Shown: positions 1-9,596, counted from the first letter of the stretch. The stretch: 64,000 nucleotides of DNA from CAZKRU01 sp964555235 (GCA_964555235.1 CAZKRU010000007.1:10803-74802); one strand, 5' to 3'. The notes: generated by a model from the sequence alone, not told the origin. A program made the numbers and translations.

Positions 1-230
1 AGAAAAAAGACTTCAGCCCGGGTGGCCACTTGCTCCGGCGAGAGATTTTCAAACGCCAACGAAGAGGAGGGCGAAAATCCAGAAATCAGATCACGAAGGA
101 GTTGCCTCGCTTTTTGACGGGAAGTCACTGCCTTGAGAACGACCTGTGGGTGTAGCGATAGGATGCGACAGAGTTCTTCTCCGGAATAACCCGAAGCACC
201 GATAATTGCTACCTCCAAACGTGAGGACAT
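1..230 (-). CDS. argC: N-acetyl-gamma-glutamyl-phosphate reductase, N-terminal part
   Basis: Only the first 76 or so codons are inside the window; the gene runs off the left edge. The translation starts MSSRLEVAIIGASGYSGEEL, the nucleotide-binding Gly-rich start typical of ArgC (GASGYTGxEL). ArgC reduces N-acetylglutamyl phosphate with NADPH in cytosolic arginine synthesis. The ATG at 230 is preceded by AGGGA at a normal distance. It lies 25 nt after rpsI and probably shares the rplM-rpsI transcript. Confidence 0.88.
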   Translation of the reverse strand, partial: MSSRLEVAIIGASGYSGEELCRILSLHPQVVLKAVTSRQKARQLLRDLISGFSPSSSLAFENLSPEQVATRAEVFF

Positions 231-255
231 GAGGGTCCCTGGGAGGCGTCGCAGA

Positions 256-654
256 TTAACGCTTGGAGAACTGGAAGCGTTTACGAGCGCCCGGCTGACC
301 GGACTTCTTACGTTCCTTCGAACGAGGATCCCGAGTCAAGAGACCGTGCTCACGAAAAGAGCCACGGCTTTCGGGATTGAGCTTGAGCAGCGCACGAGCG
401 ATTGCCAAACGAAGCGCTCCTGCCTGTCCCATCGGTCCACCACCGGAGGTGCGAACCACGAGATCAAATTTTTTCGAATTTTCAGAAACTTCCAATGCCA
501 GAAGTGCGTGATCCCGAAGATTGGTCGTCGGAAAGTATTCTTCGAACTCGCGTCCGTTGACCTTAATGGCGCCCGTGCCTTTGGAGAGTTGAACGGAGGC
601 AACGGCTGTCTTACGACGTCCGGTTGCGAGGATGGGAGCTTCTGCGATTGCCAT
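256..654 (-). CDS. rpsI: 30S ribosomal protein S9
   Basis: 132 residues, full length for S9. The N-terminal ATGRRKTAVASVQL segment, the central GGGPMGQAGALRLAIARAL and the basic tail ending KKSGQPGARKRFQFSKR are the family signature; the C-terminal tail reaches the P-site tRNA in the small subunit. The ATG at 654 follows an AGG about 8 nt upstream. It sits 20 nt downstream of rplM, the usual bacterial L13-S9 pairing, and is read from the same promoter. Confidence 0.97.
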   Translation of the reverse strand: MAIAEAPILATGRRKTAVASVQLSKGTGAIKVNGREFEEYFPTTNLRDHALLALEVSENSKKFDLVVRTSGGGPMGQAGALRLAIARALLKLNPESRGSFREHGLLTRDPRSKERKKSGQPGARKRFQFSKR

Positions 655-674
655 AAATTACCTGGTAATATTGA

Positions 675-1103
675 TTAAACGGAAAGCGTTTCGGGGTTCT
701 GAGCCACATGAGGATGCTCGGTCCCTTTATAAACTCGGAGCTTGGTCATGATCGTACGTCCCAGACGGTTGTGAGGAACCATTCCCTTCACCGCGGACTC
801 AATCAAAAGCTCCGGACGACGCGCACGACGATGTTTGACCGTCTCAGACTTGTGTCCACCAATGTAACCCGAGTAGCTCATGTAGCTTTTCTGGGTTTCT
901 TTTTGTCCGGTGAAGACCGCTTTCTCGGCGTTGATGACGACGACAAAGTCGCCGGTGTCGACGTGAGGAGTGAAAATGGCCTTATGTTTGCCACGAAGGA
1001 TCACGGCAGCCTTTTCAGCTACCTGTCCCACGACCTGATTCGCGGCGTCAATGACGTACCATTTACGGTTCAAATTTTCTGCTTTTGCGCTAAACGTTTT
1101 CAT
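675..1103 (-). CDS. rplM: 50S ribosomal protein L13
   Basis: 142 residues, the normal L13 length. Recognisable segments are KWYVIDAANQVVGQVA near the start, GDFVVVINAEKAVFTG, and VKGMVPHNRLGRTIMTKLRVY. L13 is an early large-subunit assembly protein. It is first gene of the L13-S9-ArgC run, with a good sigma70-type promoter 29 nt upstream of its ATG. Confidence 0.97.
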   Translation of the reverse strand: MKTFSAKAENLNRKWYVIDAANQVVGQVAEKAAVILRGKHKAIFTPHVDTGDFVVVINAEKAVFTGQKETQKSYMSYSGYIGGHKSETVKHRRARRPELLIESAVKGMVPHNRLGRTIMTKLRVYKGTEHPHVAQNPETLSV

Positions 1104-1131
1104 AGTTCCAATCTTTTAAAAAAGAGCGTGT

Positions 1132-1160
1132 TATTTAATCGCATTGAGGCGTCGCGTCAA
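1132..1160 (-). promoter_or_regulatory. Probable sigma70-type promoter of rplM-rpsI
   Basis: On the minus strand there is a TTGACG -35 box (1155-1160), a 17-nt spacer and a TAAATA -10 box (1132-1137), 29 nt upstream of the rplM start. Spacing and sequence are close to consensus. No experimental support is available. Confidence 0.6.
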
Positions 1161-1232
1161 TCTTTTTTCCGGTTTTTTTTCAACATCCCCTGATTTACCT
1201 CGAAGATTGGATGAAACCAACTTCGCATTTAA

Positions 1233-2375
1233 TCACACAGATTCCACCAAGCGTTCGTTATTTGCTACCGGTTCATACCAAGTATTTCGCTGCATCGGTT
1301 CGCGTCCCGCTTCACGAATCGCATGCTCCATTCGCCGGATTGTTTGCTCTTGCGGAGTTTTCGATCCGGCCATGTGAAAGATGCGCTCTTGTTGAATCGT
1401 TCCATGAAGATCATCCACTCCGTAACTGAGCGCAATCTGCGCCAGAGGAAGCCCCAGACTGATCCAGTACGCCGTCAGATGGTCAAAATTATCAAGATAG
1501 ATTCGACTGACCGCGAGCGTTCGGAGATCATCTTGAGCCGTGGTTTTTGGGAGATGAGAAAGTTGATTGTGTTCCGGCTCAAAGGCAAAAGGGATGAATG
1601 CCGTAAATCCGTGAGTTTCATCCTGCAACTCCCGGAGGCGTCGAAGATGGTCCACGCGATGGGAGAAATTTTCGATATGGCCGTAAAGCATCGTGCAAGT
1701 GCTCCGACCTCCGATTTGATGCCAGAGACGGTGGACCTCAATCCACTCTTCCGCCGTCTCCTTGCCGCGACAGATTTGATCGCGAATGATGGGGTCAAAA
1801 ATTTCAGCTCCGCCACCGGTCAGGGAGTCGAGACCGATTTCTTTGAGAATTTGAAGCACTTCCAAAATCGGCTTGCGCGTCACCCGCTCGGCAAGATGAC
1901 GGATCTCCACGGCCGTAAATGCCTTTACGGCCATCCCGGGGCATGCGGCTTTGATTCCTTGAATGAACTCCAGGTAATATGAAAAGGGAAGTTTCGGATG
2001 TAGGCCGCCGACCAGATGGACTTCAATCATCCCTTGATCATAAGCGGCTTTTGCCTCCGCGATCATCTCTTCGGGTGAGAACTCAAAGGCCCCCTCCTGG
2101 CCCTTGCGACGATAAAAAGCGCAAAATTGGCAGCTTAGGATACAGATGTTGGAGTAATTAATGTAACGATTGAGAATGTAGGTGGCGATGTTTCCACTTT
2201 TGCGTTCGCGAACGTGATTCGCAAGGAAGCCGAGTACGTTTAAATCGCGACACTCGAAGAGACGCAGCGCCTCGTCGTCCGTAATTCGTTGTGAAGAAAA
2301 AATCTTCTCTGCGATCTCTTGAAGACCTGCGGCTAGAATCCTGCGTTGCATGAGGATGTCAAAGCAATCAACCAC
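1233..2375 (-). CDS. mqnE: Aminofutalosine synthase (radical SAM), menaquinone pathway
   Basis: 380 residues. The radical SAM cluster motif CxxxCxxC is C78, C82, C85 (CILSCQFC). Further family signatures are HLVGGLHPKLPFSYYLE, KAFTAVEIRHLAERV, GGGAEIFD and a C-terminal HMAGSKTPQEQT. These fit MqnE, which joins a chorismate-derived enolpyruvyl benzoate to adenosine, rather than the related MqnC. So this host probably makes menaquinone by the futalosine route. The GTG at 2375 directly abuts the TGA of the upstream gene; an ATG at 2351 is an equally possible start, since neither has a clear ribosome binding site. Confidence 0.9.
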   Translation of the reverse strand: MVDCFDILMQRRILAAGLQEIAEKIFSSQRITDDEALRLFECRDLNVLGFLANHVRERKSGNIATYILNRYINYSNICILSCQFCAFYRRKGQEGAFEFSPEEMIAEAKAAYDQGMIEVHLVGGLHPKLPFSYYLEFIQGIKAACPGMAVKAFTAVEIRHLAERVTRKPILEVLQILKEIGLDSLTGGGAEIFDPIIRDQICRGKETAEEWIEVHRLWHQIGGRSTCTMLYGHIENFSHRVDHLRRLRELQDETHGFTAFIPFAFEPEHNQLSHLPKTTAQDDLRTLAVSRIYLDNFDHLTAYWISLGLPLAQIALSYGVDDLHGTIQQERIFHMAGSKTPQEQTIRRMEHAIREAGREPMQRNTWYEPVANNERLVESV

Positions 2376-2951
2376 TCAAATCGAGAAGTAGGAAACCACT
2401 TTCCACTTCTCACTGCGACCGCGTCCCAGAACAATCGTTTCGCGAACGGAAGACTTTTTTTCAAGTCCAACGGTAAATTCAAATTGGTAATACTCTCCAT
2501 CGGGGAGCGAGGCGTAGGATTTTTGTACGGTTGCCGAGAGGAGTTTACGCTCCTGGGTTATTTTTCCGAAATTTCTCCATTTGTCGCGGTCAAAAACGGG
2601 ATCAAAGCACCAATTCTGCCCTCCGTCCTTCGGTTCCCACTGATAGGTTCCGGCCCTGGCCCAGCCTCGACGATCCAGAGCCTCCAAAAATTTTAGCGCG
2701 GTATCGAGTGACTGACCTGCAGGACTATCCTTCTCAATCGTGGAGATGTCCACATTGGTAGTCGATATTTCAGGGTTCATGGGGGGAGGAGGCAGAACGG
2801 GAGCCATCGGTTTTACCTCGTTGGTCAAGACCTTTGTCTTGTCACTTTCCGTACTGGGATCGGAGCTTTCCATCGCGCCTTGAGCCTGTAGGAAGCAGAC
2901 AGGGACAAGATAGAGCCCCAGAAAAATGGATCGGAAATACTGGAAATTCAT
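2376..2951 (-). CDS. Secreted DUF4019-like protein
   Basis: 191 residues with an N-terminal signal peptide (hydrophobic 8-24), a Pro-rich linker around residues 48-60, and a C-terminal domain beginning near SLDTALKFLEALDRRGW and ending GRSEKWKVVSYFSI. That layout and the closing W-x-V-x-x-Y-F resemble DUF4019, a small periplasmic domain of unknown role. It directly precedes mqnE without a gap, so the two are probably co-transcribed, but no functional link is evident. Confidence 0.65.
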   Translation of the reverse strand: MNFQYFRSIFLGLYLVPVCFLQAQGAMESSDPSTESDKTKVLTNEVKPMAPVLPPPPMNPEISTTNVDISTIEKDSPAGQSLDTALKFLEALDRRGWARAGTYQWEPKDGGQNWCFDPVFDRDKWRNFGKITQERKLLSATVQKSYASLPDGEYYQFEFTVGLEKKSSVRETIVLGRGRSEKWKVVSYFSI

Positions 2952-2958
2952 GCTGCTA

Positions 2959-2988
2959 TGTTTAGCAAAGGGTTACGGAAGGTTGCAA
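2959..2988 (-). promoter_or_regulatory. Candidate promoter of the DUF4019-mqnE operon
   Basis: The minus strand reads TTGCAA (2983-2988), an 18-nt spacer, then TAAACA (2959-2964), placed 7 nt before the ATG at 2951. That would give a very short leader. The match is fair but not strong. Confidence 0.38.
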
Positions 2989-3006
2989 GCGTGGAAATGA
3001 GCGGAC

Positions 3007-4674
3007 TTGCCAAGTCGAAGGAGTTCGCGCAGAACGTCTCTCCGATTTATGAGTGGTACCGATCAGGAAATGGTGACAGCAATCGCCCGTCGAAGAACCT
3101 TTGCGATTATCTCGCATCCGGATGCGGGTAAAACGACGCTGACCGAAAAGTTTTTGCTTTACGGTGGGGCTGTTCAGTTGGCGGGAAGCGTGACGAGTCG
3201 AAAAAATCAGCGCGCAACGACAAGCGACTGGATGGAGTTGGAAAAGCAGCGTGGAATCTCCGTCTCCTCAACGGTCCTCCAATTTGAATACAACGGATGT
3301 GTGGTGAATCTCCTGGATACCCCCGGCCACAAGGATTTCTCCGAGGATACGTATCGGGTCCTTTCTGCGGTCGATGCAGCCGTCATGGTCGTCGATGCAG
3401 CGAAGGGGATTGAGACGCAAACCCGAAAACTCTTTGAAGTCTGTCGTCGTCGTGGGGTTCCAATTTTTACCTTCATGAACAAACTCGATCGCTCGTGTCG
3501 TCCTCCACTCGAGTTGCTGGATGAATTGGAATCCGTTTTGGGAATTCATGCTTATCCACTGAACTGGCCTCTCGGGGATGGACGCGATTTCAAGGGCGTT
3601 TATGATCGGGAAAAATCGGAGGTAAATCTCTTCGAGAGAACTCCCGGCGGCGCCTATCGAGCTCCGGTTTCTGTTAGCAATATTCAAGATCCCTCGGTTC
3701 GTGAGGCACTCGCTCCGGGAGTTTACGCACAAGTCTGCGAAGAACTTGATCTTCTCGATGGTGCAGGGGTTGAGTTTGATGTGAAACAAATTCTTTCCGG
3801 TAAACTAACCCCAGTTTTTTTTGGAAGCGCCGCCAATAACTTTGGGGTTCAATTCCTTTTGGATCAATTTTTGCGATTGGCGCCTCCTCCGGTTGGTCGT
3901 CTGAGCGGTGACCGGTTGGTTGAGCCTGCCAACGAAGCCTTTTCTGGCTTTGTCTTCAAAATTCAAGCGAACATGAATCCGCGCCATCGGGATCGGGTGA
4001 GCTTCATTCGAGTCGTCTCCGGGGTCTTTCGTCGCGACATGAACGTCACTCATATTCAGTCGGGAAAGACCGTACGACTCTCGAACTCCCAACGGCTTTT
4101 CGCACAAGAACGGGAGACGGTTGACGAGGCTTATGCCGGTGATGTGGTCGGCATTGTCGGAAACTACGACTTTGGAGTTGGCGATACTTTAACGGAGGAT
4201 CCAACGATTTGCTTCCGGGAGATTCCGCGCTTTGCGCCGGAATGTTTTGCGTATCTTCACAATCCGACGACGGCGAAGTACAAGCGTTTCCGGGAGGGGC
4301 TGACCCAGCTTTTGCACGAAGGAGTCGTTCAGCAGTTTTTGATTCCCCAAGATCTTCAACGGGTTCCGTTGCTCGGCGCCGTCGGACCGCTTCAGTTTGA
4401 AGTCGTTCAGTATCGTCTTGAGAGCGAATATGGAGCCGATGCGCGCTTGGAAGTCGTTTCATGGAAACTCATTCGCTGGCTCAAGCGAAAAGAGGGAGGC
4501 GAACTCGGTAAAGTCGAGATGTCCTCCGGAGTCGTCCTTGCGGAAGATGCGGAGGGGGGAACCGTTGCGCTGTTTGAGAGTTCCTGGGGGATGAGTTATT
4601 TTGCCGAACGAAACCCTGATTTGGAATTGTCAGAATTACCTCCGGCGCGCCTTGCTGCAGATGTAAAATCTTAA
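3007..4674 (+). CDS. prfC: Peptide chain release factor 3
   Basis: GTPase that recycles RF1/RF2 from the ribosome after termination. The G1 motif SHPDAGKTT, G3 DTPGHKDF and G4 NKLD are present in order, with the RF3-specific stretch RKNQRATTSDWMELEKQRGIS between them, followed by the beta-barrel and C-terminal domains. Total length is about 540-555 residues, as usual. The start is uncertain: the TTG at 3007 extends the protein by 14 residues that RF3 does not normally have, whereas the ATG at 3049 (MSGTDQEMV) fits the family better. Neither has a good ribosome binding site. It is transcribed divergently from the DUF4019 gene. Confidence 0.93.
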   Translation: MPSRRSSRRTSLRFMSGTDQEMVTAIARRRTFAIISHPDAGKTTLTEKFLLYGGAVQLAGSVTSRKNQRATTSDWMELEKQRGISVSSTVLQFEYNGCVVNLLDTPGHKDFSEDTYRVLSAVDAAVMVVDAAKGIETQTRKLFEVCRRRGVPIFTFMNKLDRSCRPPLELLDELESVLGIHAYPLNWPLGDGRDFKGVYDREKSEVNLFERTPGGAYRAPVSVSNIQDPSVREALAPGVYAQVCEELDLLDGAGVEFDVKQILSGKLTPVFFGSAANNFGVQFLLDQFLRLAPPPVGRLSGDRLVEPANEAFSGFVFKIQANMNPRHRDRVSFIRVVSGVFRRDMNVTHIQSGKTVRLSNSQRLFAQERETVDEAYAGDVVGIVGNYDFGVGDTLTEDPTICFREIPRFAPECFAYLHNPTTAKYKRFREGLTQLLHEGVVQQFLIPQDLQRVPLLGAVGPLQFEVVQYRLESEYGADARLEVVSWKLIRWLKRKEGGELGKVEMSSGVVLAEDAEGGTVALFESSWGMSYFAERNPDLELSELPPARLAADVKS

Positions 4675-4737
4675 GTTTTTTTGATCTCCTCCTTATAGCA
4701 AGTTGATAAAAACTGCAGCCGCGTGTTGTTAAATCAG

Positions 4738-4802
4738 GAACTCACGAACTCAGGAAAAAAAGGGTAATCCCATTGGCTTTTTTCTCTTGAGTTCCTGAGT
4801 TC
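4738..4802. terminator. Long imperfect inverted repeat after prfC
   Basis: The left arm (4738-4764) and right arm (4776-4802) pair over about 27 positions with a few mismatches around a short loop. Each arm itself contains a doubled GAACTCA-type unit followed by an A run, or the complementary T run. Located 63 nt after prfC and before the RND gene, it could stop transcription from either side. It could also be a member of a dispersed palindromic repeat family. Confidence 0.55.
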
Positions 4803-4896
4803 TAGATTTACTTGAGGTCATGAGATTTTTTAGAGTGCGCCAAACGTCGCGGTTCGAAACTTGCGCTTTGAGTAATAATCCCTAGAGCTTGACCCC

Positions 4897-7800
4897 ATGA
4901 CGCTTGCAGAACTCTCCATTCGACGCCCGGTCATGGCGTGGATGTTGATGGCGGCGCTCATCATTTTTGGATGTATTGGATTGGGGCGGTTGGGCGTCAG
5001 TCAGCTTCCTGACTACGATTTTCCGGTTTTGAATGTCAACGTCAGTTGGCCAGGAACGGCACCGGAATTCATTGAGGCAGAAATTGTTGATCGGTTGGAA
5101 GAACAACTGATTACCGTTGAAAAAATCAAAGATATCAGTTCGAGCATCAAGCAGGGGAGCGCCAATATCACGCTTGAGTTTGAGTTTGATCGAAACATCG
5201 ATGCAGCCCTCCAGGAGGTTCAATCGAAGATCGCGGGTGTTCGAATGCCCAAAAATGTAGATCCTCCGACGATTGGCAAATCTAATCCAGATGACCAACC
5301 GATCCTTTATATTGGAATTTCGAGTTCTCGCCCATTGAAGGATTTGATCGTCTATTCCGAGGTCCACCTTCGGGACCAGTTTCAGATTATTCCCGGCGTC
5401 GGGGATGTTTTTATCTCAGGCGGAGCCGCACGGGCACTTCGGATTTGGATCGATCCGGCAAAACTTCGCGAATACGAAATCACCGTCGTCGATGTTCGAA
5501 AGGCGATCGAGATGGAGCATTACGAAGTTTCCGCAGGTTATCTTGAAAATGCGAAACAAGAGACCAATCTTCGCGTCATGGGGGAGGGAATGAGCGTGGA
5601 ACAAATCGAAAATATCCGACTCTTACAGAGGGGAGGGAGTCCGATTTATAATTCCAATATCCGAATTCGTGACATTGCCCGAGTGGAGAATGGCCTTACC
5701 GATGTGCGACGCGTTGCCCGTGTTCAAGGGAAGCCGGGAATCGGGATTGGAATTAAAAAACAACGGGGAACCAATGCGGTGGACGTGGCTCAACGTGTCA
5801 AAAAGCGAATGGAGGAGCTCGCCAAAACATTGCCGCCCGATATCGAAATGGGGGTGAATTTTGATGCAACGAGGTTCATTGAGGAATCGATCCATGAAAC
5901 GATGTTCACCCTCGTTCTTTCCGCACTGATTACCGGCTTGATCTGTTTTCTCTTTCTGGGGACATGGAGTTCCACTTTTAATATTCTCCTCTCGATTCCG
6001 ACTTCAATCATCGGGACCTTTCTCATTCTCTACGGGATGGGCTTCACTTTGAATATGTTTACGTTGTTGGGACTCTCGCTGGCGATTGGAATTGTGGTGG
6101 ATGACGCCATCATGGTGCTGGAGAATATTGTTCGCCATGCCGAAATGGGAAAGGATCGGGTAACCGCCGCACGGGATGGAGCCAAGGAGATTACTTTTGC
6201 CGCAGTCGCCGCGACCGTTTCGGTCATGGCCATTTTCGTTCCGGTTCTTTTCGTCTCGGGGACTATTGGAAAGTTTTTATTCCAATTCGGCGTGGCGATT
6301 ACCGGGGCTGTGGCGCTTTCCCTCTTGGAGGCATTGACCATCACCCCCATGCGCTGCTCTCAATTTTTGGCAGTAGGAGGGAATCAATCAAACTTTGAGC
6401 AGAAAGTGAACGGTTTCTTTGAGAAGACCGCTCTCAACTATCGAAGTTCCCTCGAGTGGTGCCTGAATCATCGTTGGAAAGTTGTCGGAGGAGCGCTTCT
6501 CTTTTTTGTACTTTCCCTCGGTTCAGCAAAATTGCTTCGAGGAGAAATTGTCCCCCCTCAGGATCAAAGCATGTTTCTGCTGCGACTCCAATCTCCGATT
6601 GGAACCTCCCTCTGGGGAACAGAGAAGCTCGTGGTCCAGGTCCAGGAAGAACTCCTGAAGTGGCCGGAAGTTCGTCGCATTTTTGCATCCGTCGGAGGAA
6701 TGACTGGCGGAGATGTGACCACGGGAATCATCTTTCTCAGTCTCAAGCCTGCCAAGGAACGGGAAGCAAGCCAGGAGGAGTTAATGCAGCGGGCTCGGGA
6801 GAAGCTAGGGAAGATTCCTGGTTTGAAGCTCGCGGTTCAGGATTTATCGATGAGGGGCTTTACGGCCCGTCGTGAATTTCCGATTGAGTTTGCGATTCGA
6901 GGGGCCGATTGGGATCAACTTCGTACGATCAGCGAACAATTTCTGAAGGAAATTGAGGCTGGAGGTCTGATGACCGATTTGGATACAGATCATAAAATTG
7001 GACAACCGGAAATTCAAGTGATTCCGAATCGCGAAGCGGCCGCTCAGAGCGGAGTCAGCATGCAGACCATTGGTGATACGATCGAGGCTTCAATGGGGGG
7101 AGTGCATGAGGGTAAATTTACAAGTGATGGACGTCGTTACGATGTCTGGCTTAAATTTGATCAACCGGATCGAAGCGAGGCGGAGTCCATGGATGCGCTT
7201 CAGGTTCGCACTGCATTTGGTGAACTCATTCCGTTGAGTCGCGTGGTCAAATTGGAAAAAATCAATACTGTTCAACAGATTACACGTCGAAATCGGGAGC
7301 GTTCCATAACGATCTTTGCCAACATCCTGCCGGGCAAATCACAGGCTGAGGCAATCAAGAAAGTGGAGGCGATTGGAAAACGGATCCTTCCGGATGGGTA
7401 TCGCCTCTACTGGAGTGGGGGAGCCCAGGCGTTTCAAGAATCGCTTAAAAGCGGGATTGTCGTCCTGCTGATGGGAATTATGGTCGCCTATATGATTCTT
7501 GCGTCACAGTTCAATAGTTTTCTCCATCCGATCACCGTACTTCTGGCGCTCCCATTCAGCATTAGTGGCGCATTGCTTGCGCTTTTGGCAACGAACCAAT
7601 CGATCAATCTCTACAGCTTTATCGGGATGATTCTCCTGATGGGAATTGTGAAGAAGAACTCGATTCTCTTGGTGGAATTCACCAATCAAAAACGTGCAGG
7701 CGGACTGTCTTTAAAAGAAGCGATCCTGACCGCAAGCCCCATCCGGCTTCGACCAATTTTGATGACTTCCATTGCGACGATGGCTGCCGCGCTCCCTCCT

Positions 7801-7971
7801 GCATTGGCATTGGGACCTGGAGCCGAGAGTCGCATTCCGATGGCCGTAACAATCCTCGGAGGAGTTTTTGTTTCGACTTCCCTCACGCTTTTTGTCATTC
7901 CCTGCGCCTACAGTCTGTTCGCTCCCCTGGAACGACGTCCTCCTGGAAAAGAGGATATGGCAGGACTCTAA
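4897..7971 (+). CDS. RND efflux pump inner-membrane permease (HAE1/AcrB type)
   Basis: 1024 residues, typical for AcrB-like permeases. It starts with LAELSIRRPVMAWMLMAALI (first membrane helix), followed by a porter domain, the TM2-TM6 block including the proton-relay Asp pair D402-D403 in GIVVDDAIMVLENIVRH, the second porter domain, and TM8-TM12 near the end (GMILLMGIVKKNSILLVEF). It would export drugs or other amphiphilic compounds using proton influx. No adaptor (MFP) or TolC-like channel gene is adjacent, so partners must be encoded elsewhere. Confidence 0.93.
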   Translation: MTLAELSIRRPVMAWMLMAALIIFGCIGLGRLGVSQLPDYDFPVLNVNVSWPGTAPEFIEAEIVDRLEEQLITVEKIKDISSSIKQGSANITLEFEFDRNIDAALQEVQSKIAGVRMPKNVDPPTIGKSNPDDQPILYIGISSSRPLKDLIVYSEVHLRDQFQIIPGVGDVFISGGAARALRIWIDPAKLREYEITVVDVRKAIEMEHYEVSAGYLENAKQETNLRVMGEGMSVEQIENIRLLQRGGSPIYNSNIRIRDIARVENGLTDVRRVARVQGKPGIGIGIKKQRGTNAVDVAQRVKKRMEELAKTLPPDIEMGVNFDATRFIEESIHETMFTLVLSALITGLICFLFLGTWSSTFNILLSIPTSIIGTFLILYGMGFTLNMFTLLGLSLAIGIVVDDAIMVLENIVRHAEMGKDRVTAARDGAKEITFAAVAATVSVMAIFVPVLFVSGTIGKFLFQFGVAITGAVALSLLEALTITPMRCSQFLAVGGNQSNFEQKVNGFFEKTALNYRSSLEWCLNHRWKVVGGALLFFVLSLGSAKLLRGEIVPPQDQSMFLLRLQSPIGTSLWGTEKLVVQVQEELLKWPEVRRIFASVGGMTGGDVTTGIIFLSLKPAKEREASQEELMQRAREKLGKIPGLKLAVQDLSMRGFTARREFPIEFAIRGADWDQLRTISEQFLKEIEAGGLMTDLDTDHKIGQPEIQVIPNREAAAQSGVSMQTIGDTIEASMGGVHEGKFTSDGRRYDVWLKFDQPDRSEAESMDALQVRTAFGELIPLSRVVKLEKINTVQQITRRNRERSITIFANILPGKSQAEAIKKVEAIGKRILPDGYRLYWSGGAQAFQESLKSGIVVLLMGIMVAYMILASQFNSFLHPITVLLALPFSISGALLALLATNQSINLYSFIGMILLMGIVKKNSILLVEFTNQKRAGGLSLKEAILTASPIRLRPILMTSIATMAAALPPALALGPGAESRIPMAVTILGGVFVSTSLTLFVIPCAYSLFAPLERRPPGKEDMAGL

Positions 7972-7985
7972 CCGAAGATCATCCT

Positions 7986-8477
7986 ATGAAATCCCCGTTC
8001 ATTTGCCTCTTCCTTCTCCTCACTCCAATCTTTGCCGGAGAATTATCCATTCAGAGTCCTGACACGGCTCAGACCTTTGTGTTTGGATCCACCAAGACCC
8101 GCTCGTTGCGTTGGAACGATAAAAAACAACTCCTCTCTGCGGAGATCACTTTCACCAACGAAAGCTACTCCGACTCCAATAATTCCAGCACCTCTGAAAG
8201 TTTCAGCTTTGCGCTTCCAGGTATCTGGTATGACGAAAAATCCCAAACCTTTTACGCAAAAACTCCCCAAGGCGAAGTTCTTCCCGTAGCAAAAAGACAA
8301 AAGAAGTTTATCGGATCATCGATTGAGCCGACCGAAAACGCGAGAATCCGTGTCCAGCGGGTTCGGGGAAAAGTCGCTGTCATCCTAGAAGCGGTTGATG
8401 AGGGACAGGTTCAAGCGGCGAAAGCCAAGGGGGAGCTCCCGAAGGAACAGAGCATCAATTCCTTGCTTTCCCATTAA
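7986..8477 (+). CDS. Secreted protein of unknown function
   Basis: 163 residues with a clear signal peptide (KSPFICLFLLLTPIFAG). The mature part is beta-rich, with FVFGSTKTRSLRWNDKKQLLSAEITFTNES and IRVQRVRGKVAVILEAVDE. I recognise no family. It begins 14 nt after the RND stop, so it may be co-expressed with the pump. Confidence 0.7.
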   Translation: MKSPFICLFLLLTPIFAGELSIQSPDTAQTFVFGSTKTRSLRWNDKKQLLSAEITFTNESYSDSNNSSTSESFSFALPGIWYDEKSQTFYAKTPQGEVLPVAKRQKKFIGSSIEPTENARIRVQRVRGKVAVILEAVDEGQVQAAKAKGELPKEQSINSLLSH

Positions 8478-8544
8478 GATGGTGCCGGGGGCTTGAGAAA
8501 CATTTTCCATTCTCTCGTTTAGCCCCAAAGAAGAGGTGAGGGCC

Positions 8545-8574
8545 TTGACTTCGGGCGGGGGAGCGGGATACCTT
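8545..8574 (+). promoter_or_regulatory. Candidate promoter giving a leaderless or near-leaderless mRNA
   Basis: TTGACT (8545-8550), an 18-nt G-rich spacer and TACCTT (8569-8574) precede the ATG at 8580 by only 5 nt. If the site is used, transcription would start at or next to the start codon. No ribosome binding site is visible. Confidence 0.4.
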
Positions 8575-8579
8575 GCGCC

Positions 8580-9515
8580 ATGCGAACTTCGCTTTTATTT
8601 TCAGGAATCGGGATGGTGGTCGGTGCTTTGTGCATGGCCGCCTACACGTACACGGTGGGTGACCATCGTGCGTTGATCGAGACCCAAAGCAAACTGGAGA
8701 CGGTCCAACAAACAGTCACCGCCTCGCTTAAAATGACCGAAACGCTTCAGGCAAAATTGAAAGCAAGTGAGGAAGAGACCTCCCGATTAACGAAGTCGCG
8801 AGGCGAATTGCTCTCCCAGATAGAAGAACTGCAAAAGAAGCCGACTTTTACGGCTCCGGCGGCAGTTCCCGATAAAAAGAATGACTTTTTGAAGTCCATT
8901 ACTCAGAAGCAGATGGCGCGAATGCAGAAGGACAAACTCTTGCTTCTCAAAACGCGTCTCAAACTGACTCCCACGCAAGAGGCCCAAGTCCAATCAAGCC
9001 TTGAGGCTGAAGGCAAGCGCATGGAGACGCTCACCAGTAAAATGTTTCAAGGAGAGAAATCGGATCCCGCTGCATTGGCAAAGGAAATGACCGGTTTTAA
9101 GACTTTGGATCAGGAACTGGAGACGATTTTGACTCCTGAGCAAAAGCGCGAGTACGAGTTGATGAAAAAGGACGAGGAAAAGAACCAGATGGAGACCATG
9201 GCGACGTTTGAGATGAACCAGACAGCGCCTTTACTTGGACTGAACGAAGCGCAGAAAGATCAATTTTATACGGCCATCTATCAGGCGGAAGAGACGATGA
9301 AACAGCCGGATTGGATGAAGAAATACGAAACCCCAGGAATCGCTCCCTCCACCGACCCAATGCATTATATGCAATTGCGAGATAAGGCGAAAATCGATGC
9401 CGTCTCCAAGATTTTGACACCCGATCAACTGGCGCTCTACCAGAAGAAACTACAGTCCGATGCCGCCCTCCAGAAAGAGATGATGGAGAAGTTTATGCCA
9501 GGGAAAACTCCGTAA
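8580..9515 (+). CDS. Membrane-anchored periplasmic coiled-coil protein with LTPEQ repeats
   Basis: 311 residues. Residues 5-25 form an uncleaved signal anchor. A long coiled coil follows (about 30-95), then alpha-helical segments with the LTPTQEAQV, LTPEQKREYEL and LTPDQLALYQKKL motifs reminiscent of Spy/CpxP-like periplasmic proteins. The function is unknown; a stress or chaperone role is only suggested by the motif. Confidence 0.7.
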   Translation: MRTSLLFSGIGMVVGALCMAAYTYTVGDHRALIETQSKLETVQQTVTASLKMTETLQAKLKASEEETSRLTKSRGELLSQIEELQKKPTFTAPAAVPDKKNDFLKSITQKQMARMQKDKLLLLKTRLKLTPTQEAQVQSSLEAEGKRMETLTSKMFQGEKSDPAALAKEMTGFKTLDQELETILTPEQKREYELMKKDEEKNQMETMATFEMNQTAPLLGLNEAQKDQFYTAIYQAEETMKQPDWMKKYETPGIAPSTDPMHYMQLRDKAKIDAVSKILTPDQLALYQKKLQSDAALQKEMMEKFMPGKTP

Positions 9516-9596
9516 TCAGAGGTCCTATGGATTCTGTCGCAAAAATGTCACATTTCCGGTGATGCAATTTCATTCAAAACTTCCTAGGATTGCTCC

